DNA of 10,266 bases from Chromera velia (lineage: Eukaryota > Sar > Chromeraceae): assembly GCA_018398765.1 (NCBI GenBank), contig JAHBMJ010001724.1, positions 1-10,266 on the forward strand. The letters are read 5' to 3'. The notes under the pieces are model-generated. The model made no database searches and was not told the origin of the DNA. It was given only the letters and a program-made list of their open reading frames with translations. Shown in pieces: positions 1-7,033 of the stretch. Every line of letters begins with the position of its first letter. The stretch's first letter is position 1. Made by a program: the position numbers and the translations under genes.

Positions 1-1276
1 ACACACTGACGTCTGGGAGCGGGCGGATAAGGAGTTGGGGAACTCTTTTGCCCGCAGTATGCGTCTGACCCCAGAAGAATGGATCCAAAAGAAGGAGCAG
101 ATCTATCTCCCGTTATGCCAGGGGGGGTTAGGAATCCCTTTTTTCCGTCATATCGCGCCGGCAGCACTAGTAGGCTGCGGTGCGCAAACCCTCGCCGCAG
201 TCAGAGGCAGGCTTACCGATCAAGGTTTTGCAACGCCAACACAATCGGATTTTGCCGGCCTGCATTGGGTGAAAAGAGTGGCACAGGCATATACGGACTG
301 CAGAGGGGGGGTGCAGAGGGAACTCGGACAGAACCACATTCCCCGGGTGTTGCAAAGTGAGTGGGGGGAGAGAATTGATGATTTCCTAATTCATGAGAGG
401 GGGGAGATGCAGCACTTAATGATTGAAGCCCTCCACCTTGTTCGTAGAGAACAACTTCTGAATGCGCTGTCCCCTCCAGGGAAGGCACGTTTGAAGTCTT
501 GTTCAGGCACAGGGGCTTCAGCTTGGCTCACTGCGATGCCGTCCTCTGGATGGACAAAAATTTCCCCCACGCTTTTCACCACCGCCGTTCGTCTCCGTCT
601 GGGTCTTCCCATCCCAGAAATCAAACGGAACCCGATCTGTGCTTGTGGGGCTACGCTGGACCATGAGGGTCAGCATGCACAGACTTGTGGCACGGGGGGG
701 GGAGTGTGGTGGAGACATGAACAGATGAAAGATGCATTCTGCTCTCTTTTGCAGGGGCTCCGTCATTGCTATGTAACAAGGGAGCCAACCTTCGGACAGC
801 TAGGCTTGTCTACTCCCACCCGTCTCGTCAATGAGAGACAGAAACGTCCCGATTTCCTTGCAGGTCTCCCATCAGGAGACACCGTACTAGGAGACGTCGC
901 AGTGACCCATCCATTCTCAATTGATGCCAACCGCCTGCGAAGATTCGCAAAAACAGCAGGGTCGGCAGCAAAGGCGATGGAGAAGGTCAAAAACGACAGG
1001 TACGGTGAGATCTGTCATGAAATCGGATTTCGGTTTGTTCCTCTTGTGTTTGAGACATATGGGAGACCAGGAGAGGGGACAATTCGTTTTTTGAAAGAGA
1101 TAGCGAAGTTGGGGGCCGGAAGAGTGAGAAGAGGAGAGGGAGATGAGGCAGTGCAGACAAGGCTGATGGACCGGTATTATAAAGTTCTTTCCTGTACGCT
1201 ACAGCGTTTCGTGCCGCAAATCTTCTCTGTTCAATTCACAGCAGGAGGGGAACCAGAGGGCCTTTCCAGCCTGAGT
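1..1276 (+). mobile_element. 3' fragment of an RLE-type non-LTR retrotransposon
   Basis: The stretch encodes the C-terminal part of a retrotransposon polyprotein (see the overlapping CDS). It is cut by the left edge, so the reverse transcriptase catalytic core is not in view. The right boundary is set by the point (1277) where sequence becomes nearly identical to a second copy at 3034 that lacks any retrotransposon upstream. No poly-A tail, 3' UTR or target-site duplication is visible at the junction, which suggests truncation or rearrangement rather than a clean insertion. The CCHC knuckle plus PD-D nuclease order is that of the R2/NeSL-like clades with a restriction-like endonuclease; the exact clade is inference. 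Confidence 0.72.
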
Positions 1277-1537
1277 GCTACATGGATACAGGATAGACAA
1301 TATCTTCTGGGCGGACTGTCAAGTGGGATCTGGATACGTCCTCACTCTCGGACGTCAATGCGCAAGGCCCTCCGCCGGGTCCCCAGGGATACAAAGACCT
1401 GCAGAGGATCGATAGACTACGAGAAAGGGTGCGAAATGGTAGATAAATACTCCAGCCATAGTGTTCATCGTACATCATCGCACTTTCTTTTCTTCTGCAT
1501 ATATAACAAAGCAGGACTCGCATACACGGGGGCTTGA
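2..1537 (+). CDS. non-LTR retrotransposon protein, C-terminal part with CCHC knuckle and restriction-like endonuclease; fused to repeat
   Basis: The frame is open from the left edge, so the true start lies outside; the first ATG is not meaningful. About 425 residues belong to the element (2-1276). Around nt 107-145 is a Leu-Pro then Gly-Gly-Leu-Gly-Ile motif typical of the region after the reverse transcriptase palm/thumb. At 638-688 lies a C-x-C-x9-H-x3-C zinc knuckle. At 845-895 an Arg-Pro-Asp is followed 14 residues later by Gly-Asp-Val-Ala-Val, matching the PD...D core of restriction-like endonucleases; a Lys-rich helix (about 975-1000) and a Val-Pro-Leu-Val-Phe-Glu-Thr strand (about 1031-1060) follow. 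In known elements this nuclease nicks the target DNA and the enzyme then primes reverse transcription there. From 1277 to the TGA at 1535-1537 the frame merely reads through repeat DNA, also open in the second copy, so those 86 codons are not part of the retrotransposon protein. Several runs of 6-9 G keep the frame intact. It may be a dead fragment. Confidence 0.7.
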   Translation, partial: HTDVWERADKELGNSFARSMRLTPEEWIQKKEQIYLPLCQGGLGIPFFRHIAPAALVGCGAQTLAAVRGRLTDQGFATPTQSDFAGLHWVKRVAQAYTDCRGGVQRELGQNHIPRVLQSEWGERIDDFLIHERGEMQHLMIEALHLVRREQLLNALSPPGKARLKSCSGTGASAWLTAMPSSGWTKISPTLFTTAVRLRLGLPIPEIKRNPICACGATLDHEGQHAQTCGTGGGVWWRHEQMKDAFCSLLQGLRHCYVTREPTFGQLGLSTPTRLVNERQKRPDFLAGLPSGDTVLGDVAVTHPFSIDANRLRRFAKTAGSAAKAMEKVKNDRYGEICHEIGFRFVPLVFETYGRPGEGTIRFLKEIAKLGAGRVRRGEGDEAVQTRLMDRYYKVLSCTLQRFVPQIFSVQFTAGGEPEGLSSLSATWIQDRQYLLGGLSSGIWIRPHSRTSMRKALRRVPRDTKTCRGSIDYEKGCEMVDKYSSHSVHRTSSHFLFFCIYNKAGLAYTGA

Positions 1538-2659
1538 TCCTCTACTTCCACTCTTTCTTTCTTTCTTTCTTTCGCTGCCTGCCTCTCTCCCTCATATTTC
1601 CCTGCCTTTCCTCCTGTTTGTCTGCGTTTCTCCCATATCTTTGCCTGCCTTTCTCTCTCATATTTGCTTGTCTCTCTCTATCATGTCTGCCTGTGCCTCT
1701 CCGTCATGTGACTCATGTCTACCTGCCTTTTTGTTTTATGTTGCTTTGTTTCATGTCTGCTCCAATGGCATCTCTTTCATAACTGTGTGTCGACTGGATC
1801 GGACTACTTGGTTCATGTTTCTTAAGATATTTTTCTTTCTCTCCCAGAATTTTAGTTCGTTTTAAGTCATGATTGCTGTGCCCCTTCAATTGAGACACGT
1901 GTCAAGGCAGGGTCCAACTACACTGCCCCTGCCTTTTCACCCATTCTCTGATGGTATCTGATGGTCATGATCTGATTAGATCCTTCCACTCTGCTCAAGT
2001 TTATTGTGCTTCCTGGCCGGGCCCCATGCGTTTGCTTGCAGTTCATAGACCGGGTAGAACCTGGGCCAGGGGGGGTTCCTGGCCCCCTCGAAGCCTTTCT
2101 AGTTAGCAGCGGTGGGAACATGTTGAACGAAATGAAGTATGGATTGGCACGGATTCTAGAATGGATGGAAGCCTTCCTAAACCTGGCAATCAGTCTCAAC
2201 TCCTCTGTTTGATCTGTTTCTACCGCTATTCGATGAAGTATGGCAATTAACTAGAAAATTCAACATGCATGCTGGGTATTCCTTCTAATAATGCCCAATG
2301 GCGTTCAATTTGGACATTGGGGTGCTCGCTTAATTTTTTTATAGCTCTTTTCGCCGTCTGTCTTCAGTGAGCCTTTTGGCAAGCATCTGAATTTTTTTTT
2401 TTCTACAGTGGTCGTCTTCAATCCAAGGTGTTGCTCTATATTTCTCATTATCTTCGTTGTCCTCGTTATCTAGTATCTACTCCATATTCCTTCCCCTCTG
2501 TGTCCTTATAAAGTTGTTGAATCCTCCCGCATTCTTGATAAGACGCAGTCTACATGATCTTCGGATGTGGAGGCTATCAGCTTAAAAGGACAAATAGTAA
2601 TACCGATCAAATAATTGGTATGTCGTTCACTCTGTTTATAGCTAGGTTTGCAGTTCTGG
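1277..2659 (+). repeat. long direct repeat, copy 1 (block A1)
   Basis: About 1383 nt that recur at 3034-4434 in the same orientation, roughly 95 % identical by eye. Differences include a shorter CTTT tract (five units against seven) and absence of an 11-nt segment present in copy 2 just after 2045. The left end abuts the retrotransposon fragment, the right end abuts a short remnant of the coiled-coil segment. The block holds gene-like exons and introns, described under the pseudogene entry. Confidence 0.93.
1553..1573 (+). repeat. CTTT microsatellite in repeat copy 1
   Basis: Five CTTT units at the head of a pyrimidine-rich stretch (to about 1780) rich in TGCCTG and TCTCTC motifs. It sits inside the inferred intron 1439-2041; the hydrophobic Leu/Ser/Phe frames it produces are compositional artefacts. 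Confidence 0.9.
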
Positions 2660-3033
2660 TTGGAGGGAGAGAGAGCGGCGGAGATCGTAGAAGGAAGAGT
2701 CTGAGAAAGGCTGAGGACGATCAAGCAGCAAGCGAACGCACTAAAGGGGTTCAGATTCGGCTTCTGTTTGGGGAGCACTCTGCTTGAGGGGTTTATCTAG
2801 ACGTCTTTTTCCACTGCTGCTCTTGTTTGCTTGCTTACCTTCGCTTGCCTGTCTGCCTACCTAGGTGCGTAAAGGTGCATGCTTATGCAAGAATGTCTCT
2901 TCATCTGTATGAAGCTAAAAAGTATTATAGAATAAAGTGTGAGGAACAGGTCCGCATGTTGCAGACTGAGTTGGAATCAGATAGAGTGTCTCGTTTCCAT
3001 TCTTATTTCTACACCACGTCTCCCCTCTTTTTT
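2660..3033 (+). repeat. connecting block of the repeat array, copy 1 (block B1)
   Basis: This links the two A blocks and is homologous, at perhaps 70-75 % by eye, to 5340-5735. Shared landmarks in the same order are a coding remnant with Lys/Glu-Gln-Gln then Ala-Leu-(Lys/Arg)-Gly, a TATCTAGACGTCTTTTTCC-like stretch, TTTGCTTGCTT, an AAAAGTATTATAGAATAAAG stretch, GGAATCAGATAG, and a C-then-T-run just before the next A block. The repetition of B then A shows the array is a head-to-tail tandem rather than independent insertions. Confidence 0.85.
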
Positions 3034-4434
3034 GCTACATGGATACAGGATAGACAATATCTTCTGGGCGGACTGTCAGGTGGGATCTGGATACGTCCTC
3101 ACTCTTGGACGTCAATGCGCAAGGCCCTCCGCCGGGTCCCCACGGATAAAAAGACCTGCAGAGGATCGATGGACTACGGGAAAGGGTGCGAAATGGTAGG
3201 TGAATACTCCAGCCATAATGTTCATCGTACATCATCGCACTTTCTTTTCTTCTGCATATATAACAAAGCAGGACTCGCATACACGGAGGCTTGATCCTCT
3301 ACTTCCGCTCTTTCTTTCTTTCTTTCTTTCTTTCTTTCGCTGCCTGCCTCTCTTCCTCATGTTTCCCTGCCTTTCTCCCTGTTTGTCTGCGTTTCTCCCA
3401 TATCTTTGCCTGCCTTTCTCTCTCATATTTGCTTGTCTCTCTCTATCATGTCTGCCTGTGCCTCTCCGTCATGTGACTCATGTCTACCTGCCTTTTTATT
3501 TCATGTCGCTTTGTTTCATGTCTGCTCCAATGGCATCTCTTTCATAACTGTGTGTCGACTGGATCGGGCTACCTGGTTCATATTTCTTAAGATATTTTTC
3601 TTTCTCTCCCAGAATTTCAGTTCGTTTTAAGTCATGATTGCTGTGCCCCTTCAATTGAGATACGTGTCAAGGCAGGGTCCAACTGCACTGCCCCTGCCTT
3701 TTCACCCATTCTCTGATGGTATCTGATGGTCATGATCTGATTAGATCCTTCCACTCTGCTCAAGTTTATTGTGCTTCCTGGCCGGGCCCCATGCGTTTGC
3801 TTGCAGTTCTGCGTACAGTCATAGACCGGGTAGATCCTGGGCCAGGGGGGGTTCCTGGCCCCCTCGGAGCCTTTCCAGTTAGCAGTGGTGGGAGCATGTT
3901 GAACGAAATGAAGTATAGATTGGCACGGATTCTAGAATGGATGGAAGCCTTCCTAATCCTGCAATTAGTCTCAACTCCTCTGTTTGATCTGTTTCTACCG
4001 CTATTCGATGAAGTATGGCAATTAACTAGAAAATTTAACATGCATGCTGGGTATTCCTTCTAACAATGCCCGATGGCGTTCAATTTGAACATTGGGGTGC
4101 TCGCTTAATTTTTTCATAGCTCTTCTCGCCGTCTGTCTTCAGTGAGCCTTTTGGTAAGCATCTGATTTTTTTTTTTTCTGCAGTGGTCGTCTTTGATCCA
4201 AGGTGTTGCTCTATATTTCTCATTATCTTCGTTGTCCTCGTTATCTAGTATCTACCCCACATTCCTTCCCCTCTGTGTCCTTATAAAGTTGTTGAATCCT
4301 CCCACATTCTTGATAAGACGCAGTCTATATGATCTTCAGATGTGGAGCTTGTCAGCTTAAAAGGACGAATAGTGATACCGATGAAATAATTGGTATGTCG
4401 TCCACTCTGTTTATAGCTAGGTTTACAGTTCTGG
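3034..4434 (+). repeat. long direct repeat, copy 2 (block A2)
   Basis: About 1401 nt matching 1277-2659 in direct orientation. Its left neighbour is block B1 ending in a pyrimidine run, which differs completely from the retrotransposon sequence left of copy 1, so the homology boundary is sharp. The right boundary falls after CAGTTCTGG, where copy 2 continues into the coiled-coil segment and copy 1 jumps to its distal end. Confidence 0.93.
3310..3338 (+). repeat. CTTT microsatellite in repeat copy 2
   Basis: Seven CTTT units at the same position as the tract at 1553. The difference in unit number is the largest length change between the two A blocks apart from the 11-nt indel, consistent with slippage after duplication. 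Confidence 0.9.
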
Positions 4435-4505
4435 AGCCTGCATTACATCTGGAGATCTCTGACTTTAATGAGGCTCAGAAGGCCGCAAACGTTCAAAGTG
4501 TATAG

Positions 4506-4627
4506 AAGGAGGGCTCCTGGGGCCTGGTCAGGCGTGACTTGGCAAATGAGAGACAGGCAAGGGACCGTGAGGCAGCTGTTGCTCTTCTTTCTGTCGAGAG
4601 AGAGAAAGAAAGAGAAGAGTACAGAGG

Positions 4628-4688
<61 letters not shown>

Positions 4689-5221
4689 CTTAAGAGAGAA
4701 GTTGAAAGAGCAAAAGAGGAGCTAGAAAAGGAGAGAAGGCGGGGACGGGAGAGAGAAGAGGAATTGAGAGAAGAAGCAAGAAACATAGAACAAGAACGAA
4801 AGTTGGAAACAGAGAGAGCAAGAAAGAAAGAGGAAGAAATGAAAGCAGAGGCGAAGTGAGAGAGAGAGAAGAGTGAAAGCTATATCAAAAGACTGCTGAA
4901 GGATGAGAAACCAGCTTGAAGGAAGAGCTGAGAAGAGGACAGGAAGATCTGCATGAAGCAAAAGACCGAGCAGCAGTGAAAGAGAAAGAATTGATGGAAG
5001 AAATGAAGCAAACTTGAGACGTGTTGGACGCAGAGAGGGAGAAGAACAGACAGAGAGAGGGGCAGTGGAGAGAAAGAGAGAGACAGATCCGAGAAGAAAT
5101 GGAAAAGATGAGGGTAGAGGCATTCGGGTATGCTGCAGCAACATTGCAACATATTGTCGTAGTCAAGGGAGATAACGCCATAACGCGTTATCAGGCTACC
5201 GAAGAGGTGTCTTGCATCTAG
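4506..5221 (+). pseudogene. Glu/Arg/Lys-rich coiled-coil segment, broken frame
   Basis: This is the central part of copy 2, listed separately because it is absent from copy 1. Frame 4506-4856 reads as highly charged helix with alternating Arg-Glu over the GA microsatellite. It then continues past a TGA, shifts frame near 4910, and resumes as a Leu-Lys-Glu-Glu-Leu heptad stretch to 5014 and, past another TGA, to 5218. No signal peptide or membrane segment is seen. The coding quality outside the microsatellite (regular Leu/Met at heptad positions, little Pro or Gly) argues that it descends from a real coiled-coil protein rather than from purine-rich noise. There is no catalytic motif. With three interruptions it is unlikely to be translated whole. 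Confidence 0.5.
4625..4686 (+). repeat. GA microsatellite encoding Arg-Glu repeats
   Basis: A nearly pure (AG)n tract with two AAAG interruptions. In the coiled-coil frame it gives alternating Arg-Glu. The complementary strand yields a Ser/Leu-rich frame that is an artefact. Confidence 0.95.
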
Positions 5222-5339
5222 TATGAACCAGTGTCTTCAACGGTTTCTACATGAGGCGATCTAGAGTGCGCAGGAGGAAAAAGAAGTCACCTAAGCGGCG
5301 TGGGCAGAGAGAGATAGCCTGGCATCGTAAATCAGACAC

Positions 5340-5735
5340 CTGGAGGATGATAGAGCAACGGTGGTGGCGGAAGCGAAAGAGAGGCTCAGGATGATTGAAC
5401 AACAAGGAGATGCGCTAAGGGGGTTAAGATTTAGGCTACTTCTGGGTAGCAATCTCCTTGAGGTCGGTCTGATACGGTTTTATCTGGACGTCTTTTTCCA
5501 TTGCTTCTCTTATTTGCTTGCTTGCCTGCATACTTTGGTGCGTGAAGATGTGACACTGTGTTAGGACACTGTGCTTGCACAAAAACGTCTGTTCATCTGC
5601 ACGGAGCTGAAAAGTATTATAGAATAAAGTGTAGGGAACAGGTCCGGTCTTCGTGTAGCTATTGGAATCAGATAGCTATAGAGTGTCTCATTTCTATTCT
5701 TGTTTCTACACTGTGTCCCCCCTCTTTTTTTTTTG
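5340..5735 (+). repeat. connecting block of the repeat array, copy 2 (block B2)
   Basis: A diverged copy of 2660-3033 sharing the landmarks listed there in the same order. It is followed, as B1 is, by a pyrimidine run and then the start of an A block. It holds the C-terminal helical piece to about 5465, and a piece near 5590-5690 homologous to the exon at 2893-2985 with Glu-Lys-Tyr-Tyr-Arg-Ile-Lys-Cys conserved. Confidence 0.8.
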
Positions 5736-5866
5736 CATACATGCAGGGCACACAATCTTTTGGACGATCTGTGGAGCGTTAGGGGTAGAATTTTAAACTT
5801 TCGGACGCAAACGCGGGACGACCTGGGCCCGGCCTGGATCTAGAGGGCAAAAACGACCTGCAGAGG

Positions 5867-5926
5867 CTAAATGAGCTGCGCAAAAGGGTACAAAAGCTAA
5901 ATGAGCTACGCAAAAGGGTACAAAAG
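5867..5926 (+). repeat. 30-nt tandem duplication within a coiled-coil exon
   Basis: Two adjacent 30-nt units, 5867-5896 and 5897-5926, differing at one base. Each encodes Leu-Asn-Glu-Leu-Arg-Lys-Arg-Val-Gln-Lys. The equivalent place in copies 1 and 2 has a single unit. Confidence 0.95.
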
Positions 5927-6043
5927 GGTAGGTGAATGCTCCGACTATAGTGTTCATCGTACGTCATCACGTTTTCTTTTCTTTTGTATAACGAAGCAGA
6001 ACTCGCAATACCATGTACAGGGGCTTGATCCTCCACTTCCGCC

Positions 6044-6058
6044 CTTTCTTTCTTTTCT

Positions 6059-6094
<36 letters not shown>

Positions 6095-6096
6095 TC
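6044..6096 (+). repeat. CTTT microsatellite in repeat copy 3
   Basis: The longest of three CTTT tracts at equivalent positions in the repeat family, about thirteen units with one imperfect stretch (TCTTTTCTTC). Confidence 0.92.
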
Positions 6097-6449
6097 GTTG
6101 AAGCATTTATGCAGTCTTTTTTTACTGTTTTTTGCTTTCTACTTTGTGCCGACTCGTTCGCCTCTTTGCGGGCTTTTCTTTCGATTTCAGCCTGTCTGCG
6201 TTCATCCTTATATGAAGTGTTTTCCTGTCTGACTGCCTCTTTCTCTTCTGTATTCAGCTAAAAGTGTGGCCTAGGAGTGTGGCACTGCTTAACATCTCCT
6301 CTAAAGATAGTTTATGGGTCCTGGGCTCTCCGTTGCCTCCGGTGTCTGTAGGGAAACGGGAAATGCTGGCGAAAATTGAAGTAAAGACAACTGAATTGCT
6401 GGTCAGCCGAAGACTACATGAGGCTTTCCCCCCTTTTCTTTTTTATTGA

Positions 6450-6658
6450 TTATACAAAGCGCAGGCCGATTCGAACTCAGAGAGGTAGCCTAGTTGTTGC
6501 GTGAAACATGCGGTCTTCAGGTCATTAGGCATATCATGATCTCCGTCATTCTCCGTTCAATTGATTGACGTAACAGAAATTCAAACTCTGTGATAGTTAA
6601 AATGGACAAGTGCATTTCTTTTTGTGTTGAATCACATTCTTTTATCCAATAATTTTAA
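6450..6658. other. intergenic stretch, no supported gene
   Basis: I see no convincing reading frame or RNA gene here. There are loose matches to RNA polymerase III box motifs (a TAGCCTAGTTG at 6486 and a GTTCAATT near 6555), but no cloverleaf can be drawn. Confidence 0.6.
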
Positions 6659-7033
6659 ATGGTGAAGAAGTATACGACGTTTGCTTTTCATGTGGTACTA
6701 TCTGTCTGGATATTGTTATTTGATTTGCCGCAAAGCTCTGACAAGTGGAGGACCCCCTGGTGCATCGAGTGGAAAAACGGTTCTTACACCATTTTTATAA
6801 AGACCAGGCTCGGAGTCCCTGAAGTGCGGCAGAAGGTTCTGAAGAGGGAGGGAGGGACTTCCATCCATCGACTCTGCTATGGGGGTACGGGAGGGCTTCG
6901 AGGGAGTCCGTTAGACCTTACCACAAGAGGAGACGGGAGGCAGCGTAGTCCCGTCATCATCTTCTTTTGCAGCTGCATTGACTTCTGGGAAGGGAGGGTC
7001 TGGCAGTACCAGAAATGCAGGGGAGGAGTATAG
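6659..7033 (+). CDS. hypothetical 124-residue open frame, doubtful
   Basis: ATG to TAG, 124 codons. The first 24 or so residues are Lys-Lys then hydrophobic, resembling a signal peptide. The rest is Trp-, Gly- and Arg-rich without a recognised domain. The 3' part (from 6779) belongs to a direct duplication whose second copy (7316-7545) is open in a different frame, which weakens the case that this frame is the real one. An alternative frame in the same place (ATG 6879) carries a Met-Gly-Val-Arg-Glu-Gly-Phe-Glu string shared with 7423. It could be a chance frame over a decayed gene. Confidence 0.22.
   Translation: MVKKYTTFAFHVVLSVWILLFDLPQSSDKWRTPWCIEWKNGSYTIFIKTRLGVPEVRQKVLKREGGTSIHRLCYGGTGGLRGSPLDLTTRGDGRQRSPVIIFFCSCIDFWEGRVWQYQKCRGGV
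6779..7000 (+). repeat. diverged direct duplication, copy 1
   Basis: Aligns with 7316-7545. Shared landmarks in order: GGTTCTTACACC against GGTGTTCTACACC, AAAGACCAGGCTC against AAGATCAGGCTC, AAGGTTCTGAAGAGGGAGG against AAGGTCCTGGAGAAGGAAGG, and ACGGGAGGGCTTCGA (identical). These are followed by TCATCATC against TCCTCATC, GACTGCAT-like DNA and GGGAAGGG. The offset is about 540 nt. Several frames stay similar between copies, so the original coding frame cannot be fixed from two copies. Confidence 0.7.

Larger units (their letters stand above)
1277..2790 (+). pseudogene. coiled-coil repeat-family gene remnant, copy 1
   Basis: I do not recognise this family. Exon-like pieces, judged by frame conservation with copies 2 and 3, are as follows. 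About 1292-1438 has a Gln-Gly-Pro-Pro-Pro-Gly stretch, then a Leu heptad segment (Lys-Asp-Leu-Gln-Arg-Ile-Asp). A GT donor at 1439 and a gcttgcag acceptor ending at 2041 bound a 603-nt intron. Then 2042-2275 has a Pro-Gly-rich start and a Met-Leu-Asn-Glu-Met-Lys amphipathic region. A 133-nt intron (2276-2408) ends in a T-run plus ctacag. A piece from 2409 is open to about 2515. A frame from 2542 runs through the block end. The final piece, 2705-2790, matches 5385-5465 of copy 2. Lesions: 11 nt missing after 2045 shifts the frame, and a TGA at 2702-2704. The long Glu/Arg-rich coiled coil of copy 2 is missing here. The 5' exon is lost to the retrotransposon junction. Confidence 0.55.
2893..5465 (+). 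pseudogene. coiled-coil repeat-family gene remnant, copy 2 (longest)
   Basis: This is the fullest copy of an unrecognised multi-exon gene. Exon 2893-2985 begins with ATG and gives a Lys/Glu heptad region. After an intron, the exon ending at 3195 has the Pro-Gly plus Leu heptad segment. The intron 3196-3806 (611 nt; donor GTAGGT, acceptor gcttgcag) joins in phase to 3807-4050, a Pro-Gly linker followed by a helical region. The intron 4051-4183 (133 nt; T-run plus ctgcag) follows. The frame 4317-4505 encodes a mixed segment ending in an amphipathic helix. From 4506 to 5221 a Glu/Arg/Lys-rich coiled coil runs, and 5331-5465 carries the conserved Arg-Leu-Arg-Met-Ile-Glu-Gln-Gln end. Lesions: TAA 3147-3149, TGA 4194-4196, TAG 4503-4505 followed by a frame change, TGA 4857-4859, a frameshift between about 4905 and 4918, TGA 5015-5017 and TAG 5219-5221. 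A long coiled coil suggests a structural or cytoskeletal role originally; that is inference only. Confidence 0.55.
5736..6096 (+). repeat. third, partial and diverged copy of the A block start (A3)
   Basis: Matches the first roughly 300 nt of A1 and A2. The TGCAGAGG region, the GTGAATNCTCC segment, the TGTTCATCGTAC stretch, the CTTTCTTTTCTT stretch, GGGGCTTGATCCTC and the CTTT tract are all in order. Similarity stops at the end of the CTTT tract (6096); the following DNA is still pyrimidine-rich but I cannot align it. Confidence 0.82.
5590..6449 (+). pseudogene. coiled-coil repeat-family gene remnant, copy 3 with possible last exon
   Basis: Exon-like pieces: about 5590-5690 (Glu-Lys-Tyr-Tyr-Arg-Ile-Lys motif); 5747-5927, after an atgcag acceptor, with a Pro-Gly-Pro-Gly segment and two copies of a ten-residue heptad unit, ending at a GTAGGT donor (5928). 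This frame is interrupted by TAG at 5780-5782 and again at 5786-5788. A candidate exon 6258-6449 follows a strong pyrimidine tract ending tattcag; it is open for 63 codons to a TGA at 6447-6449 and looks coding-like (mixed charged and hydrophobic residues). Joining it to the 5928 donor would need a phase that gives a stop, so their connection is unproved. Function unknown. Confidence 0.42.

Noticed and set aside
1461-1865. Long Leu/Ser/Phe-rich open frame, also seen at 3200-3547 and 3406-3630
   Set aside because: It arises from the pyrimidine-rich intron tract; the frame differs between copies and tracks TCTT/TGCC composition, not a protein.
4386-4434. A 36-nt mini-intron (GTATGT...TTTACAG) between two coding pieces
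   Set aside because: The segment is a multiple of three and open in frame, so simple read-through explains it as well; 36 nt would be unusually short beside the other introns here.
4493-5181. Reverse-strand Ser/Leu/Phe-rich frames
   Set aside because: They are the complement of the purine-rich coiled-coil and GA microsatellite sequence.
6460-6570. tRNA or tRNA-derived SINE, from a TAGCCTAGTTG A-box-like and TTCGAA / GTTCAATT B-box-like strings on either strand
   Set aside because: No acceptor, anticodon or T stem pairs on either strand, and the box spacing and order do not agree on one strand. A very degraded SINE cannot be excluded.
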